A stretch of DNA of 64,000 nt from UBA1715 sp964346725 (GTDB lineage Bacteria > Bacteroidota > Bacteroidia > Bacteroidales > UBA1715), in assembly GCA_964346725.1 (NCBI GenBank), contig CAYFVM010000005.1, positions 1 through 64,000 of the forward strand, written 5' to 3'. The position numbers and the translations under genes were made by a program. The notes beneath the pieces were generated by a model. That model saw nothing but the letters and a program-made list of their open reading frames with translations. It was not told the origin of the DNA and made no database searches. Every line of letters starts with the position of its first letter. The stretch's first letter is position 1. Shown piece after piece: positions 15,189 to 23,958 of the stretch.

Positions 15189-16954
15189 TATTCTTTGTCT
15201 TTTGGTAAATTAATAGCCAAACACAATTCGTCTAACTGCTTTTGTTCTATTCTGCCCGGAGCTTCAAGCATAACGTCACGTCCTTGGTTGTTTTTCGGAA
15301 ATGCGATGCAATCACGGATGCTGTCTAGGCCTGCAAACAAACTCACCCAACGGTCAAGACCGTAGGCCAAACCGCCGTGAGGAGGTGCGCCGTATTTGAA
15401 TGCGTTCATCAAGAAACCGAATTGCTCTTGTGCTTTTTCTTCGGTGAATCCTAATATTTTGAAAATCTTTGCTTGCAATTGACTGTCGTGAATACGAATA
15501 CTACCACCACCTACTTCAACGCCATTTATGACCATATCGTATGCATTGGCACGAACTTCTGCAGGATTTGTATCAAGTAATGGAACATCTTCCGGTTTTG
15601 GGCTGGTAAACGGATGGTGCATTGCCATCAAACGGCCTTCTTCCTCGCTCCACTCGTACATTGGGAAGTCTATAACCCAAAGGCACGCAAACTTATTTTT
15701 GTCGCGCAAGCCAAGTTGGTTACCCATCTCAAGACGAAGTTCGCACAACTGTTTACGTGTTTTCATCACATCGTCGCCACTCAAAATCAAGATTAAATCT
15801 CCTGCTTCGGCTCCGAATGCTTCTTTCATTTTTTGCAAAACCTCTTGTGTGTAGAATTTGTCTACACTTGATTTCACACTACCGTCGTCCTCAACGCGCG
15901 CGTACACCATACCTTTGGCGCCTATTTGCGGACGTTTTACGTATTCAGTAAGTTGGTCTAATTGCTTGCGAGTGTAGGTTGCTGCGCCTTTTGCACAAAT
16001 ACCGCCAATGTATGCAGCGCTATCAAATACGCCAAAACCATATCCTTTAAGAACGTCCATCAATTCGACGAACTTCATATCAAAACGAATATCTGGTTTG
16101 TCGCTACCATAGTATTTCATGGCGTCGTGCCACGTCATACGTGGGAAAGCTTCAGAAATCTCAATATTGCGAATAGTCTTAAATAAATGTTTTGCCATTC
16201 CTTCGAACAAGGTAATAATATCTTCTTGTTCTACGTAACTCATCTCACAATCTATCTGTGTAAATTCCGGCTGACGGTCGGCACGAAGGTCTTCGTCGCG
16301 GAAACATTTTACTATTTGAAAATAACGGTCAAAACCGGCAACCATAAGCAATTGCTTCAATGTTTGCGGGCTTTGTGGCAATGCGTAAAATTGTCCCGGA
16401 TTCATACGAGAAGGAACCACAAAATCGCGCGCACCTTCAGGAGTTGAGCCAATCAACACAGGAGTTTCTACTTCCAAAAATCCTTGTTTGTCAAGATAAC
16501 TGCGAACTTCAAATGCCATTTTGTGACGAAGTTCCATGTTCTTGCGCACAGTCTGACGGCGCAAATCCAAATAACGATACTTCATACGAAGGTCGTCGCC
16601 ACCGTCGGTATTGTCTTCGATAGTAAACGGAGGAACATCTGATTTGTTAAGGATTGTGAGTTTGCTTACGGCTATTTCTATTTCGCCGGTTTCCATTTTC
16701 GGGTTTTTGCTTGAACGTTCTATAACGTTTCCAACAACCTGAATAACAAATTCACGGCCAAGTTTTTTTACTTCTGCACTCAATGTGGCGTTTTGTTGTT
16801 CGTCAAACGCAAGTTGAGTAATGCCGTAACGGTCGCGAAGGTCAATAAATGTCATGCCGCCAAGTTCGCGTATGCGTTGTATCCAACCGGAAAGGGTAAC
16901 GGTTTGTCCTACGTTGGCAAGTCGTAACTCGCCACAAGTGTGTGTTCTGTACAT
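15188..16954 (-). CDS. aspS: Aspartyl-tRNA synthetase
   Basis: 588 residues, the bacterial-type class II enzyme with the GAD insertion. The N-terminal OB-fold anticodon domain (VGQTVTLSGWIQRIRELGGM) is followed by motif 2 (QIVKCFRDEDLRADRQPEFT) and, near the C-terminus, motif 3 (GLAYGLDRW). The length matches the family (585-590). It charges tRNA-Asp. It heads the operon aspS-tadA-ompH-like-ubiX; a TAnnTTTG box lies 20 bp upstream. Confidence 0.96.
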   Translation of the reverse strand: MYRTHTCGELRLANVGQTVTLSGWIQRIRELGGMTFIDLRDRYGITQLAFDEQQNATLSAEVKKLGREFVIQVVGNVIERSSKNPKMETGEIEIAVSKLTILNKSDVPPFTIEDNTDGGDDLRMKYRYLDLRRQTVRKNMELRHKMAFEVRSYLDKQGFLEVETPVLIGSTPEGARDFVVPSRMNPGQFYALPQSPQTLKQLLMVAGFDRYFQIVKCFRDEDLRADRQPEFTQIDCEMSYVEQEDIITLFEGMAKHLFKTIRNIEISEAFPRMTWHDAMKYYGSDKPDIRFDMKFVELMDVLKGYGFGVFDSAAYIGGICAKGAATYTRKQLDQLTEYVKRPQIGAKGMVYARVEDDGSVKSSVDKFYTQEVLQKMKEAFGAEAGDLILILSGDDVMKTRKQLCELRLEMGNQLGLRDKNKFACLWVIDFPMYEWSEEEGRLMAMHHPFTSPKPEDVPLLDTNPAEVRANAYDMVINGVEVGGGSIRIHDSQLQAKIFKILGFTEEKAQEQFGFLMNAFKYGAPPHGGLAYGLDRWVSLFAGLDSIRDCIAFPKNNQGRDVMLEAPGRIEQKQLDELCLAINLPKDKE

Positions 16955-16974
16955 TTTGTTTTAATTATCAACTG

Positions 16975-16982
16975 CAAAAATA
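16975..16982 (-). promoter_or_regulatory. minus-7 box of aspS operon
   Basis: TATTTTTG on the minus strand, 20 bp before the aspS ATG. No convincing minus-33 TTG. Confidence 0.4.
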
Positions 16983-17016
16983 AACCTTTATTGAAAACCA
17001 TTGATTAAAAAAGACG

Positions 17017-17040
17017 AAAAACGCCATGCGTAACCTGGCG
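17017..17040 (-). terminator. Terminator of the hexapeptide acyltransferase gene
   Basis: A short CGCCA/TGGCG stem begins directly after the TAG stop of the acyltransferase and is followed by five Ts on the minus strand. Confidence 0.55.
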
Positions 17041-17730
17041 CTACCAAACTCTTGTCACTCCCCTTTTAATAACGGAAGCATTCTCTCCAGCAATAATAGT
17101 CTTGCTTTCCGTAAAAGAATGACGCACGCAAGTGCAGGCTCCAACAATTGTGTCATTGGGAAGAGAAACCCCCTTCAATATCGTTGTATTACAACCAAGC
17201 CACACGCGCTCACCAATCATAATCTCACAATCAATATTGATAATTTTTCCTGACTCATCTACAATATCGTGCTGGTCGGTATCCATAATAGTACAATTCC
17301 ACGAAGAACGCACACTATTGCGTAACACAATTTTTTTACGACAAATAAGCAGAGAATTCGGACCAAAATTGCAATTATCTCCAAAAAACACTTCTCCGCC
17401 TTTTTCAATAGCAATTTTACAGCCCATACCAATTTTGCAATTGCCTAAAAAATGACAATCTCCTCTCAATTCTATAATCGGTCTATCATATTTAAAGTCA
17501 GCGTTTTGTGAATAATTTAATCCTATTTTTATCATTCCAATTTTTAGTTTCGGCGTGTCAATACATATATGTCCGTTTAATGAACGAAACTGGGTTTTTC
17601 TTGACACCAAAATCGGCATATAAATCGCCTGCGAAAATGGAAGTTGTCTAAAATTCACATAGAGAGATTTTGGAAACCCCGTGATATAACGAAATAAAGT
17701 TAGAATTTTTATTTGAGTCCGTTGCTCCAT
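17041..17730 (-). CDS. Hexapeptide-repeat (left-handed beta-helix) acyltransferase
   Basis: 229 residues. From about residue 90 onwards the protein consists of imperfect hexad repeats ([LIV]GxxxC/I-type, for example CKIGMGCKIAIEKGG and RVWLGCNTTILKGV) that form a left-handed beta-helix. A late GACTCVRHSFTESKTIIAGENA segment is typical of acetyl- or maltose-O-acetyltransferase-like enzymes. The histidine in DTDQHDI is a candidate catalytic residue. It probably O-acetylates a surface sugar; the acceptor is unknown. It stands alone between aspS and the CoA-transferase. Confidence 0.75.
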   Translation of the reverse strand: MEQRTQIKILTLFRYITGFPKSLYVNFRQLPFSQAIYMPILVSRKTQFRSLNGHICIDTPKLKIGMIKIGLNYSQNADFKYDRPIIELRGDCHFLGNCKIGMGCKIAIEKGGEVFFGDNCNFGPNSLLICRKKIVLRNSVRSSWNCTIMDTDQHDIVDESGKIINIDCEIMIGERVWLGCNTTILKGVSLPNDTIVGACTCVRHSFTESKTIIAGENASVIKRGVTRVW

Positions 17731-17801
17731 ATATCAATTGAAATGAAATTCAATATTATCACATTTTTTCACAATAACCGAGTTGCCACGGATTTGTTTA
17801 C

Positions 17802-17834
17802 AAAAAAGGCGACACTTACAAAGCATCGCCTTTT
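17802..17834 (-). terminator. Terminator of the CoA-transferase gene
   Basis: Stem AAAAGGCGA/TCGCCTTTT with a 13-nt loop and a T run on the minus strand, 10 bp past the stop at 17844. The plus strand also has a T4 tract, so weak activity in both directions is possible. Confidence 0.82.
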
Positions 17835-17843
17835 AATGGAATA

Positions 17844-19331
17844 TTACCATTTTGTATTACGCATATCGCCTGAATTCATGAATTCGAGGTGCATGCCAAA
17901 CGCTTTGTTCAAGGCTTGGAACGTATGAGTTTTCTTACCTTCTGTCAATTTTAAATAATCCCACAAAAGTTCTCTGTAATCGGGATGAGCAACTTTTTCG
18001 ATAATTTCGTGTGCACGCTGAACCGGCGATTTTCCACGAAGATCGGCAACACCATATTCCGAAATAATAACTTTGATGGTATGCTCTGAATGGTCTAAAT
18101 GAGAAACCATAGGAACAATGGAACTAATACAACCGTTCTTTGCTACAGAAGGTGTAGTGCAGATAGACAAGTATGCATTACGCAAAAAGTCGCCCGAACC
18201 GCCAATACCGTTCATCATCTTGGTGCCCATTATGTGGGTTGAGTTCATGTTTCCATAAATATCGCATTCAATTGCAGTATTAATAGCAATCAAACCTATA
18301 CGGCGCGCAACTTCAGGGCTGTTTGAAATTTCTTGTGGACGAAGAACAACTTTGTTGCGGAAGAAATTCAAATCGCTCAACATGTCTTCCATCACGGCAG
18401 TACTGCAAGTAAGTGAACTACCGCTGGCAAATTTTATGTTCCCTTCTTTTAACAAACCAATCACTGAGTCTTGAATAACCTCAGTGTACATTTCGAACGG
18501 AGGAATGTCTTTGTTACTACCAATTCCGGCTAGCACAGCGTTCGCAATATTTCCAACACCTGATTGGATAGGCAAAAACTCTTTTGGAATAGTGCCTTTG
18601 CGTAACTCAGTACCAAGGAAGTCGGCTACATTTGCACCGATTTTTATTGTTGTTTCATCTAATTCGGTGAATCCCTTAATTTCATCATTAAGTGCTGTCT
18701 CAATAACTCCTACAATTTTTTTAGGGTCAACCTTCAACACTGGCGAACCAATTCTGTCACTCGGTTTGTACACCGGAATTTCGCGACGATGAGGAGGGTC
18801 GGCAGGCATGTATACATCATGGAAGCCACGAAGTTCTTTTGGACGTTTGTTGTTGTGTTCCAATATAATTATGTCAGCCAATGCTGCATAGGTTGGAATG
18901 TTTCCAACTGCCATAGTCAACACTAAATTTCCTTGTTCGTCATAGTCCGACACTTCAATAACAGCTACGTTAATTTTTCCAAAGAAACCATAACGCACGT
19001 CTTGTGCCAATTGCGACAAATGATAATCGTTGTATTGCACACGTTGTTCGTTAATAGCAGCTCGCGAGTCTTTATTAGACTGATATGGGGTTCTGAACGA
19101 TATTGCATTTGTTCTTGACAAAATTCCGTCAAGAGATTCTCCGGTTGATGCACCGGTGAAAAGTCCTATTTGATACGGACGACCGGCAGCGTGTTCTGTT
19201 TCGGCCTTTTTGGCGATAGCTCCACCAATAGCTTTTGGACAACCAACCGCTGTAAAACCACTTACACCTACGTTGTCGCCATTTTTAATGTACGATACTG
19301 CCTCATCGGCAGTTATTACTGGAATGCTCAT
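17844..19331 (-). CDS. Succinyl-CoA:acetate CoA-transferase (acetyl-CoA hydrolase/transferase family)
   Basis: 495 residues of the class I CoA-transferase family. It would interconvert acetyl-CoA plus succinate with acetate plus succinyl-CoA in the mixed-acid fermentation typical of Bacteroidales. MYTEVIQD at residues 281-288 contains the likely catalytic Glu284. The oxyanion and CoA-binding segments SGFTAVGCPKAI and GIGGSGDFLRNAYLS are intact. Simple acetyl-CoA hydrolase activity is the alternative. The start codon lies inside a 55-bp segment duplicated on both sides of an N gap; the copy at 19300-19354 is in frame with the gene. A strong promoter is visible beyond the gap. Confidence 0.88.
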   Translation of the reverse strand: MSIPVITADEAVSYIKNGDNVGVSGFTAVGCPKAIGGAIAKKAETEHAAGRPYQIGLFTGASTGESLDGILSRTNAISFRTPYQSNKDSRAAINEQRVQYNDYHLSQLAQDVRYGFFGKINVAVIEVSDYDEQGNLVLTMAVGNIPTYAALADIIILEHNNKRPKELRGFHDVYMPADPPHRREIPVYKPSDRIGSPVLKVDPKKIVGVIETALNDEIKGFTELDETTIKIGANVADFLGTELRKGTIPKEFLPIQSGVGNIANAVLAGIGSNKDIPPFEMYTEVIQDSVIGLLKEGNIKFASGSSLTCSTAVMEDMLSDLNFFRNKVVLRPQEISNSPEVARRIGLIAINTAIECDIYGNMNSTHIMGTKMMNGIGGSGDFLRNAYLSICTTPSVAKNGCISSIVPMVSHLDHSEHTIKVIISEYGVADLRGKSPVQRAHEIIEKVAHPDYRELLWDYLKLTEGKKTHTFQALNKAFGMHLEFMNSGDMRNTKW

Positions 19332-19354
19332 TTATTATATATGTTTTTCAAAAA

Positions 19355-19454
19355 NNNNNNNNNNNNNNNNNNNNNNNNNNNNNNNNNNNNNNNNNNNNNN
19401 NNNNNNNNNNNNNNNNNNNNNNNNNNNNNNNNNNNNNNNNNNNNNNNNNNNNNN
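19355..19454. other. Artefactual scaffold gap (100 N) with duplicated 55-bp flanks
   Basis: The 55 bases before the gap (19300-19354) are identical to the 55 bases after it (19455-19509). Two contigs ending in the same sequence were scaffolded without merging, so the true sequence is continuous and about 155 bp shorter here. Confidence 0.93.
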
Positions 19455-19516
19455 GCCTCATCGGCAGTTATTACTGGAATGCTCATTTATTATATATGTT
19501 TTTCAAAAATCTCGGG

Positions 19517-19546
19517 CAAAATTACTCTTTTTATAGAAAAACACAA
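19517..19546 (-). promoter_or_regulatory. Promoter of the CoA-transferase
   Basis: On the minus strand, TTG (19546-19544), a 19-bp spacer, and TAATTTTG (19524-19517). Once the duplicated gap is collapsed, the box is about 30 bp before the ATG. Confidence 0.65.
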
Positions 19547-19656
19547 TAAAACGTTGAAATTCAATATATCAAAGAGGCATTCAAATTGACAAACGTACCT
19601 GAATTTGAAGCATTCCAATCGTAGTGCATTTTGTAAGAAACGTATCGTTTTAGTTA

Positions 19657-19664
19657 TATCTTTG
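19657..19664 (+). promoter_or_regulatory. minus-7 box of the GT90-like gene
   Basis: TATCTTTG fits TAnnTTTG. A start site about 7 nt downstream leaves only ~15 nt before the ATG at 19687 and rules out the TTG at 19669 as the start codon. Confidence 0.5.
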
Positions 19665-19686
19665 TGTATTGAAATGTTTATGTAGA

Positions 19687-20643
19687 ATGCAAGTTTATAA
19701 TAATTACAAATTTCCATATCAAGTAAGACATCTTTGGGGATACCTACTCCCAAAATTTTTGTTTCAACTCTGGTTGGAACAAAAAATTACAACGTATCAC
19801 AAGAAACATCCCGAGCAATGGGACTACGTGCAACAACGCGTTGATTATTACTGTAAATTGCAAAACACAACCGAACTCTCAGCCTCGGCTCTAGTTCTTC
19901 GCGATTTTAGGTTTGAAAAAAAATACCACTTTACCTATTTTTTTGACACATATGAGTATTTGAAGTATTTCCCCAATGCAAGTAAATTCTATTGCGAGTA
20001 TGGTGACATTATTACCATTCCGTCAAAGCCGACTATTGTCAAAAGCCGCCCAATCTGCGATAATAACAAAAACTCTGTGTTACTTAAATTAGATAAGTTT
20101 AGACATTTTAATTTTATCAAAGATACCGTCCCCTTTTATAATAAAACGGACAAACTTATAGGCCGTGCTTCTCTTTATCAAAAAAATCGCACCGATTTTT
20201 ACAACAAATGGTTTGGAACACGGTTGTGCGATTTAGGACAAGTGAATCCTGAACCTGTTTTCAATCCAAATTGGGTATGCGGAAAAATAACACGTAAGGA
20301 ACACCTCAACTACAAATTTATCCTTTGTCTTGAAGGGAACGACGTGGCAACCAACCTCAAATGGGTGATGCTTACAAACTCGTTGGCTGTAATGCCTCGC
20401 CCTCATTACGAAACCTGGTTTATGGAAGCAACACTAATTCCGAACTATCACTATGTGGCAATTGCCGACGACTATTCCGACCTTGAAGAACGCTTGGAGT
20501 ACTACATGGAGCATCAAGACGAAGCGCAGCAAATTATAGATAACGCCAAAGCCTATGTTACACAATTTCTTGACTTTGAACGCGAAGACATTATTTCACT
20601 CTTGGTTTTGAAGAAATACTTTGAAAAAACCGGGCAACGTTAG
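19687..20643 (+). CDS. Glycosyltransferase, GT90/CAP10-like (LPS modification)
   Basis: 318 residues from the ATG at 19687. The C-terminal half matches the CAP10/LpsA family: YKFILCLEGNDVATNLKW, then MPRPHYETWFMEATLIPNYHYV and a DLEERLEYYM helix. An earlier RASLYQKNRTDFYNKWF also fits. Such enzymes transfer xylose or other sugars to lipooligosaccharide or capsule glycans. The gene is a lone plus-strand gene in a minus-strand region, convergent with and overlapping by about 4 bp the 58-codon membrane-protein gene at 20640-20816. The donor sugar cannot be told from sequence. Confidence 0.75.
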   Translation: MQVYNNYKFPYQVRHLWGYLLPKFLFQLWLEQKITTYHKKHPEQWDYVQQRVDYYCKLQNTTELSASALVLRDFRFEKKYHFTYFFDTYEYLKYFPNASKFYCEYGDIITIPSKPTIVKSRPICDNNKNSVLLKLDKFRHFNFIKDTVPFYNKTDKLIGRASLYQKNRTDFYNKWFGTRLCDLGQVNPEPVFNPNWVCGKITRKEHLNYKFILCLEGNDVATNLKWVMLTNSLAVMPRPHYETWFMEATLIPNYHYVAIADDYSDLEERLEYYMEHQDEAQQIIDNAKAYVTQFLDFEREDIISLLVLKKYFEKTGQR

Positions 20644-20816
20644 TCTGTAACCCATCCGTCAACTGACATCATCCAGATAAATACAAGCAATAAAAACAAC
20701 AAACACACGCCAGCAAGCAGTAATGCTATGCCAATAAACGGTCGTATATGTTCGTTTTTTACGCGTTTGAAAGCAACAAGAAGTCCGAAAAATATTACGA
20801 GAACTATAATTCCCAT
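20640..20816 (-). CDS. Small two-helix membrane protein (58 aa), unannotated
   Basis: The minus-strand frame opens MGIIVLVIFFGLLVAFKRVK and is mostly two hydrophobic helices (residues ~2-16 and ~26-51) joined by a basic/polar loop, ending MSVDGWVTD. Its ATG overlaps the stop of the upstream gene (TAATG), so it is probably translationally coupled to the porQ-cmk-ispH-136-aa operon. No family is recognised. Its stop codon overlaps the TAG of the convergent glycosyltransferase. The support is the coupling, the clean helical pattern and the absence of alternative coding here. Confidence 0.55.
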   Translation of the reverse strand: MGIIVLVIFFGLLVAFKRVKNEHIRPFIGIALLLAGVCLLFLLLVFIWMMSVDGWVTD

Positions 20817-21226
20817 TATTCAAAAAATGAATGTTTAATTTCTCCCGGGGTTACTTCTATCATTAAATAACTAATACTATCTGCAACGGAAATTTTTTCG
20901 AAATTTATCAACGTATTATTAAGGCTGAAAACAATCGTTTGCGTAGAATCAAAATGCCAATTATAATCCAAAGTCGTTTTGCCTTGTGGCAAAGAATCTT
21001 CAAATAGAACAACATCGCCTACATTCATTTTGCAAACAGTGGCCACACTTTTGTTTTCTATCTCACAATGGAGCACCCGCACTTCTTTCTTATGATCCAT
21101 GCGGTACATTAAATCTTGCGTGCCAAAAATAAGCACCAACAGCATGAGAACAAATCCTACCGTAATAATGAAAAAATTGTGATTTGCACGCTTTTTACGG
21201 CGTGAATGCATTGCTTTTATATCCAT
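20816..21226 (-). CDS. Conserved-looking membrane-anchored protein, unknown function
   Basis: 136 residues. A basic N-terminus (HSRRKKRANHN) and one membrane helix (about 18-36, NFFIITVGFVLMLLVLIFG) precede a periplasmic beta-rich domain of ~90 residues with the pattern NVGDVVLFEDSLPQGKTTLDYNW, ending VTPGEIKHSFFE. This suggests an immunoglobulin-like or C2-like fold, but no family is recognised. It overlaps ispH by 10 bp and the next small gene by 1 bp, so it belongs to the porQ-cmk-ispH operon. Confidence 0.65.
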   Translation of the reverse strand: MDIKAMHSRRKKRANHNFFIITVGFVLMLLVLIFGTQDLMYRMDHKKEVRVLHCEIENKSVATVCKMNVGDVVLFEDSLPQGKTTLDYNWHFDSTQTIVFSLNNTLINFEKISVADSISYLMIEVTPGEIKHSFFE

Positions 21227-22110
21227 GGTAATTCTTTAATTTTATTAGCAATTTCTTCCATAAGCCATTTTGGCGTAGAAGTTGCGCCACAAATACCTAC
21301 AGTTTTGCCTTGATGGAACGTCATTTTTTCTAAATCAAAAATAGCAGAGACGAAAAACGTATTCTCGTTCATTTGTTTGCATATGTCATACAAGACTTTG
21401 CCATTTGAGCTTTTCTCTCCGCTTACAAACACAATTGTATCATATTTGTCCGCAAACTTTTTAAGGTCTGCTTCGCGATTAGCAACTTGCCGACAAATTG
21501 TGTCATGACAAGTGAAAAGCGTATTGCCAAGTTTTTGTGTTTCCTCACTAATGTTTTCCTGAATCTTTTTTAAATCGTGAATATTTTGCGTTGTTTGAGA
21601 GAATAACGCAATTGGACGAGAAAAATCTATTTTATGCAAATCTTTTAAGCCACTAATAACAGTAGCCGTATTTTCGGTTTGTCCGAGAAGTCCTACTACT
21701 TCTGCGTGACCAGGTTTGCCAAAAATTACCGTTTGCCCATTTTCTTTGAGCATCTCTTTGTGAGCCTGCTTTATGCGTTTCTGCAAATTCAGCACCACGG
21801 GGCAGGTTGCATCAATAATAGTAATATTGTTTTTCTTGGCTATTTCGTATGTCTCGGGAGGTTCTCCGTGAGCACGAAGCAAGACGGTACAATCTTTCAA
21901 ATTCTTGAACTCTTCATGGGTTATGGTTATCAATCCTTTTGCATTGAGACGAGCTACTTCTACACCATTATGCACAATGTCGCCCAAACAATACAGTGTT
22001 TTGTGAGTTTCCAATGCTTTTTCAGCTTGCTGAATCGCATTGATTACACCAAAACAAAACCCTGACTTGGAGTCAATCTCTACTATTTTTGAATCTTGCT
22101 CAGTATCCAT
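21217..22110 (-). CDS. ispH: 4-hydroxy-3-methylbut-2-enyl diphosphate reductase IspH
   Basis: Last enzyme of the MEP isoprenoid pathway, an iron-sulfur protein making IPP and DMAPP from HMBPP. 297 residues. The three cluster cysteines are present: Cys19 in SGFCFGV, one in IDATCPVV and one in CHDTICRQVANRE. LLRAHGEPPE carries a conserved substrate-site His, and GICGATSTPKWLMEE closes the protein. The start overlaps cmk by 28 bp. In the operon porQ-cmk-ispH-two small genes, the cmk-ispH pair is tightly coupled. Confidence 0.93.
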   Translation of the reverse strand: MDTEQDSKIVEIDSKSGFCFGVINAIQQAEKALETHKTLYCLGDIVHNGVEVARLNAKGLITITHEEFKNLKDCTVLLRAHGEPPETYEIAKKNNITIIDATCPVVLNLQKRIKQAHKEMLKENGQTVIFGKPGHAEVVGLLGQTENTATVISGLKDLHKIDFSRPIALFSQTTQNIHDLKKIQENISEETQKLGNTLFTCHDTICRQVANREADLKKFADKYDTIVFVSGEKSSNGKVLYDICKQMNENTFFVSAIFDLEKMTFHQGKTVGICGATSTPKWLMEEIANKIKELPWI

Positions 22111-22751
22111 TCCAATTGTCCTTCACGTGTCATATTGCCGGTGTCAACCAATATTGCATCATCAGCTTGTCGCAGCGGACTTTCCGCACGCATGGAGTCT
22201 AGTAAATCGCGTTGTTTAAGATTATCTATAATTTCTTCAAAATTTGCTTTCCCTTCTTTTTGCATGAGTTCGTCATACCTGCGCCGCGCTCGAATTTCGC
22301 ACGATGCGGTTATGAAAAATTTATAATCGGCATTGGGGAACACTTTGGTGCCAATATCTCGGCCATCCATTACCACACTGCCGTTTCTCCCATATTCTTG
22401 TTGTTTTGCAACCAAAAATGTGCGAACAAAACCAATTCTACTTACTAAACTTACATCATGCGCCACTTCCATACTGCGAATTAATTTCTCAACATTCTCA
22501 TTGTTAAGAAACGTCTCTTGCTCATTTGTAGTAGGATTGACTTCAAATGTTATGGTAATTTCTTCTATTCGTTTTTGAAGTTCTGCCTCGTTTACTACCC
22601 CATTTTCTATAAGAGCTTTTCGCTGACAAAACAATGTAACGGCTCTATACATAGCACCAGTATCAACGTACGTAATGCCAAGTTTTTTTGCTATCCCTTT
22701 TGCTATAGTACTTTTTCCACACGAAGAATGTCCATCAATTGCTATTATCAT
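22083..22751 (-). CDS. cmk: Cytidylate kinase
   Basis: 222 residues. It phosphorylates CMP and dCMP with ATP. The P-loop GHSSCGKS is at residues 7-14, followed by YVDTGAMYRAVT, the CMP-binding segment. RDIGTKVFPNADYKFFITAS and RRRYDELMQKEGKANFEEI contain the Arg-rich lid. The length fits the family (~225). It starts at the base where porQ ends and overlaps ispH by 28 bp, so all three are expected on one transcript. Confidence 0.94.
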   Translation of the reverse strand: MIIAIDGHSSCGKSTIAKGIAKKLGITYVDTGAMYRAVTLFCQRKALIENGVVNEAELQKRIEEITITFEVNPTTNEQETFLNNENVEKLIRSMEVAHDVSLVSRIGFVRTFLVAKQQEYGRNGSVVMDGRDIGTKVFPNADYKFFITASCEIRARRRYDELMQKEGKANFEEIIDNLKQRDLLDSMRAESPLRQADDAILVDTGNMTREGQLEWILSKIQK

Positions 22752-23785
22752 TATTCCGATTTTTTGAAATGTGTTCTACACAAAGAATATATTGTGCCTG
22801 CATTAAAAGCAAGCGTAAAGAAATTACGACCACCAGCGGCATGTTGTTTTGCCCATCCGTATGAAAGTTGGAATCGTGAGAAATTTAAACCTAATCCCAC
22901 ACTTAACCCTGTCCCGTATTTAGAAGTTCCAAACGAAAGATCTTCAGACTTACGATAATTGTAGCCTGCCATTATTTCTATGTTTTTTCCAAGAAGTAAT
23001 TCAGCAGAAAAATTTATATGCTTAAGAAAATTCTTCCCAACCTCAACAAACTTCCTTTTTTCACTATTCTCATCGGTTGCATACGATAAATCAAACTTTT
23101 GCAAGTCCTCATAGGTAATGTTGAAACGAATTGGTGCGTGTTCCAATTTCTGAGAATATCCCAAATCAATGCTATACGGCACCGTCTCGCGATTTCCCTC
23201 GGTGTATGGTTTTAACTGCCAGCCTACATTGCGTGCCATTAGCGAAAAATTTGAATATGGAAGACGGTAGCTCAGACCTAGGTCGAACAACAATCCGTAC
23301 GATGAATAACTCTCCATGTACGACAATATGGGTTTTATATTGATACCTGCCGTAATGTTCGGAAGAAAACTATATGAGGCTCCACAAATCAATGCGTATT
23401 CTGCTGGGAAAAATGTTTCGGTTTTATTTCCTTCTTCATCGTACCCTTGAAACACTCCATAGTTCACAAAATGAATACCACCAACCATTGTAATGCCATC
23501 TGATAGATAGTGCGCATAGCCAATAGTTCCCAATCCTATTCCGGTTTCTCGAAGATGAAGCATGCCCCAACTACCAAAAGCTTCGTTGTTGTATGAAGAA
23601 TCCAATAATGAAGGATTTTTTAAAGCAAATGGAAGATTTTTCTCGGTGGTTGTAATACCATTGCCACCATACGCATTTTCGGAAGCTGAATAAGGTAATG
23701 TTGCGAATTCAAAAGTAGAAGTCCCGCCTAATTGAGCGAAAACGAATGAAGGTAAGAATATGAACGCAAACAGAGCCTGTTTCAT
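22751..23785 (-). CDS. porQ: Type IX secretion system protein PorQ
   Basis: 344 residues. A signal peptide (MKQALFAFIFLPSFVFAQ) precedes a PorV/FadL-like outer-membrane beta barrel. The start of the mature region, TFEFATLPYSASENAYGGNG, and the YAHYLSDGITMVGGIHFVNYG segment match PorQ, which works with PorU and PorZ in the attachment complex that trims T9SS cargo and links it to A-LPS at the cell surface. The gene heads an operon with cmk and ispH. Together with gldD (31 kb) and the sorting-domain protein (9.3 kb) it indicates a working T9SS, whose core (PorK/L/M/N, SprA) lies elsewhere. Confidence 0.88.
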   Translation of the reverse strand: MKQALFAFIFLPSFVFAQLGGTSTFEFATLPYSASENAYGGNGITTTEKNLPFALKNPSLLDSSYNNEAFGSWGMLHLRETGIGLGTIGYAHYLSDGITMVGGIHFVNYGVFQGYDEEGNKTETFFPAEYALICGASYSFLPNITAGINIKPILSYMESYSSYGLLFDLGLSYRLPYSNFSLMARNVGWQLKPYTEGNRETVPYSIDLGYSQKLEHAPIRFNITYEDLQKFDLSYATDENSEKRKFVEVGKNFLKHINFSAELLLGKNIEIMAGYNYRKSEDLSFGTSKYGTGLSVGLGLNFSRFQLSYGWAKQHAAGGRNFFTLAFNAGTIYSLCRTHFKKSE

Positions 23786-23833
23786 TACGAAAGTGAATTA
23801 TTACAAAGAAAACGATTTTTGAGCAATTTTCAT

Positions 23834-23870
23834 ATAAAAAAAGAGGATGACTTTTTCAAATCATCCTCTT
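23834..23870 (-). terminator. Terminator of tRNA-Phe
   Basis: A perfect 10-bp stem AAGAGGATGA/TCATCCTCTT with a 10-nt loop and seven Ts on the minus strand, a few bases after the tRNA 3' end. Confidence 0.88.
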
Positions 23871-23873
23871 CCG

Positions 23874-23946
23874 TGGAGAGGGGCGGGATCGAACCGCCGA
23901 CGCCAGGATTTTCAGTCCTGTGCTCTACCGACTGAGCTACCACTCC
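23874..23946 (-). tRNA. tRNA-Phe (anticodon GAA)
   Basis: The 73-nt cloverleaf reads GGAGTGG at the acceptor, D-arm GCTCAGTCGGTAGAGC, anticodon arm CAGGACTGAAAATCCTG with GAA at plus-strand 23911-23913, and T-arm GGCGGTTCGATCCCGCC. CCA is not encoded. The acceptor stem has a U5-U68 mismatch; all other stem pairs are Watson-Crick. It has its own promoter and terminator. Confidence 0.95.
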
Positions 23947-23958
23947 TTAATTGCTTGG

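Noticed and set aside
19669..19686. TTG at 19669 as start of the GT90-like gene
   Set aside because: It falls at the expected transcription start after the TATCTTTG box, and the ATG at 19687 is better placed.
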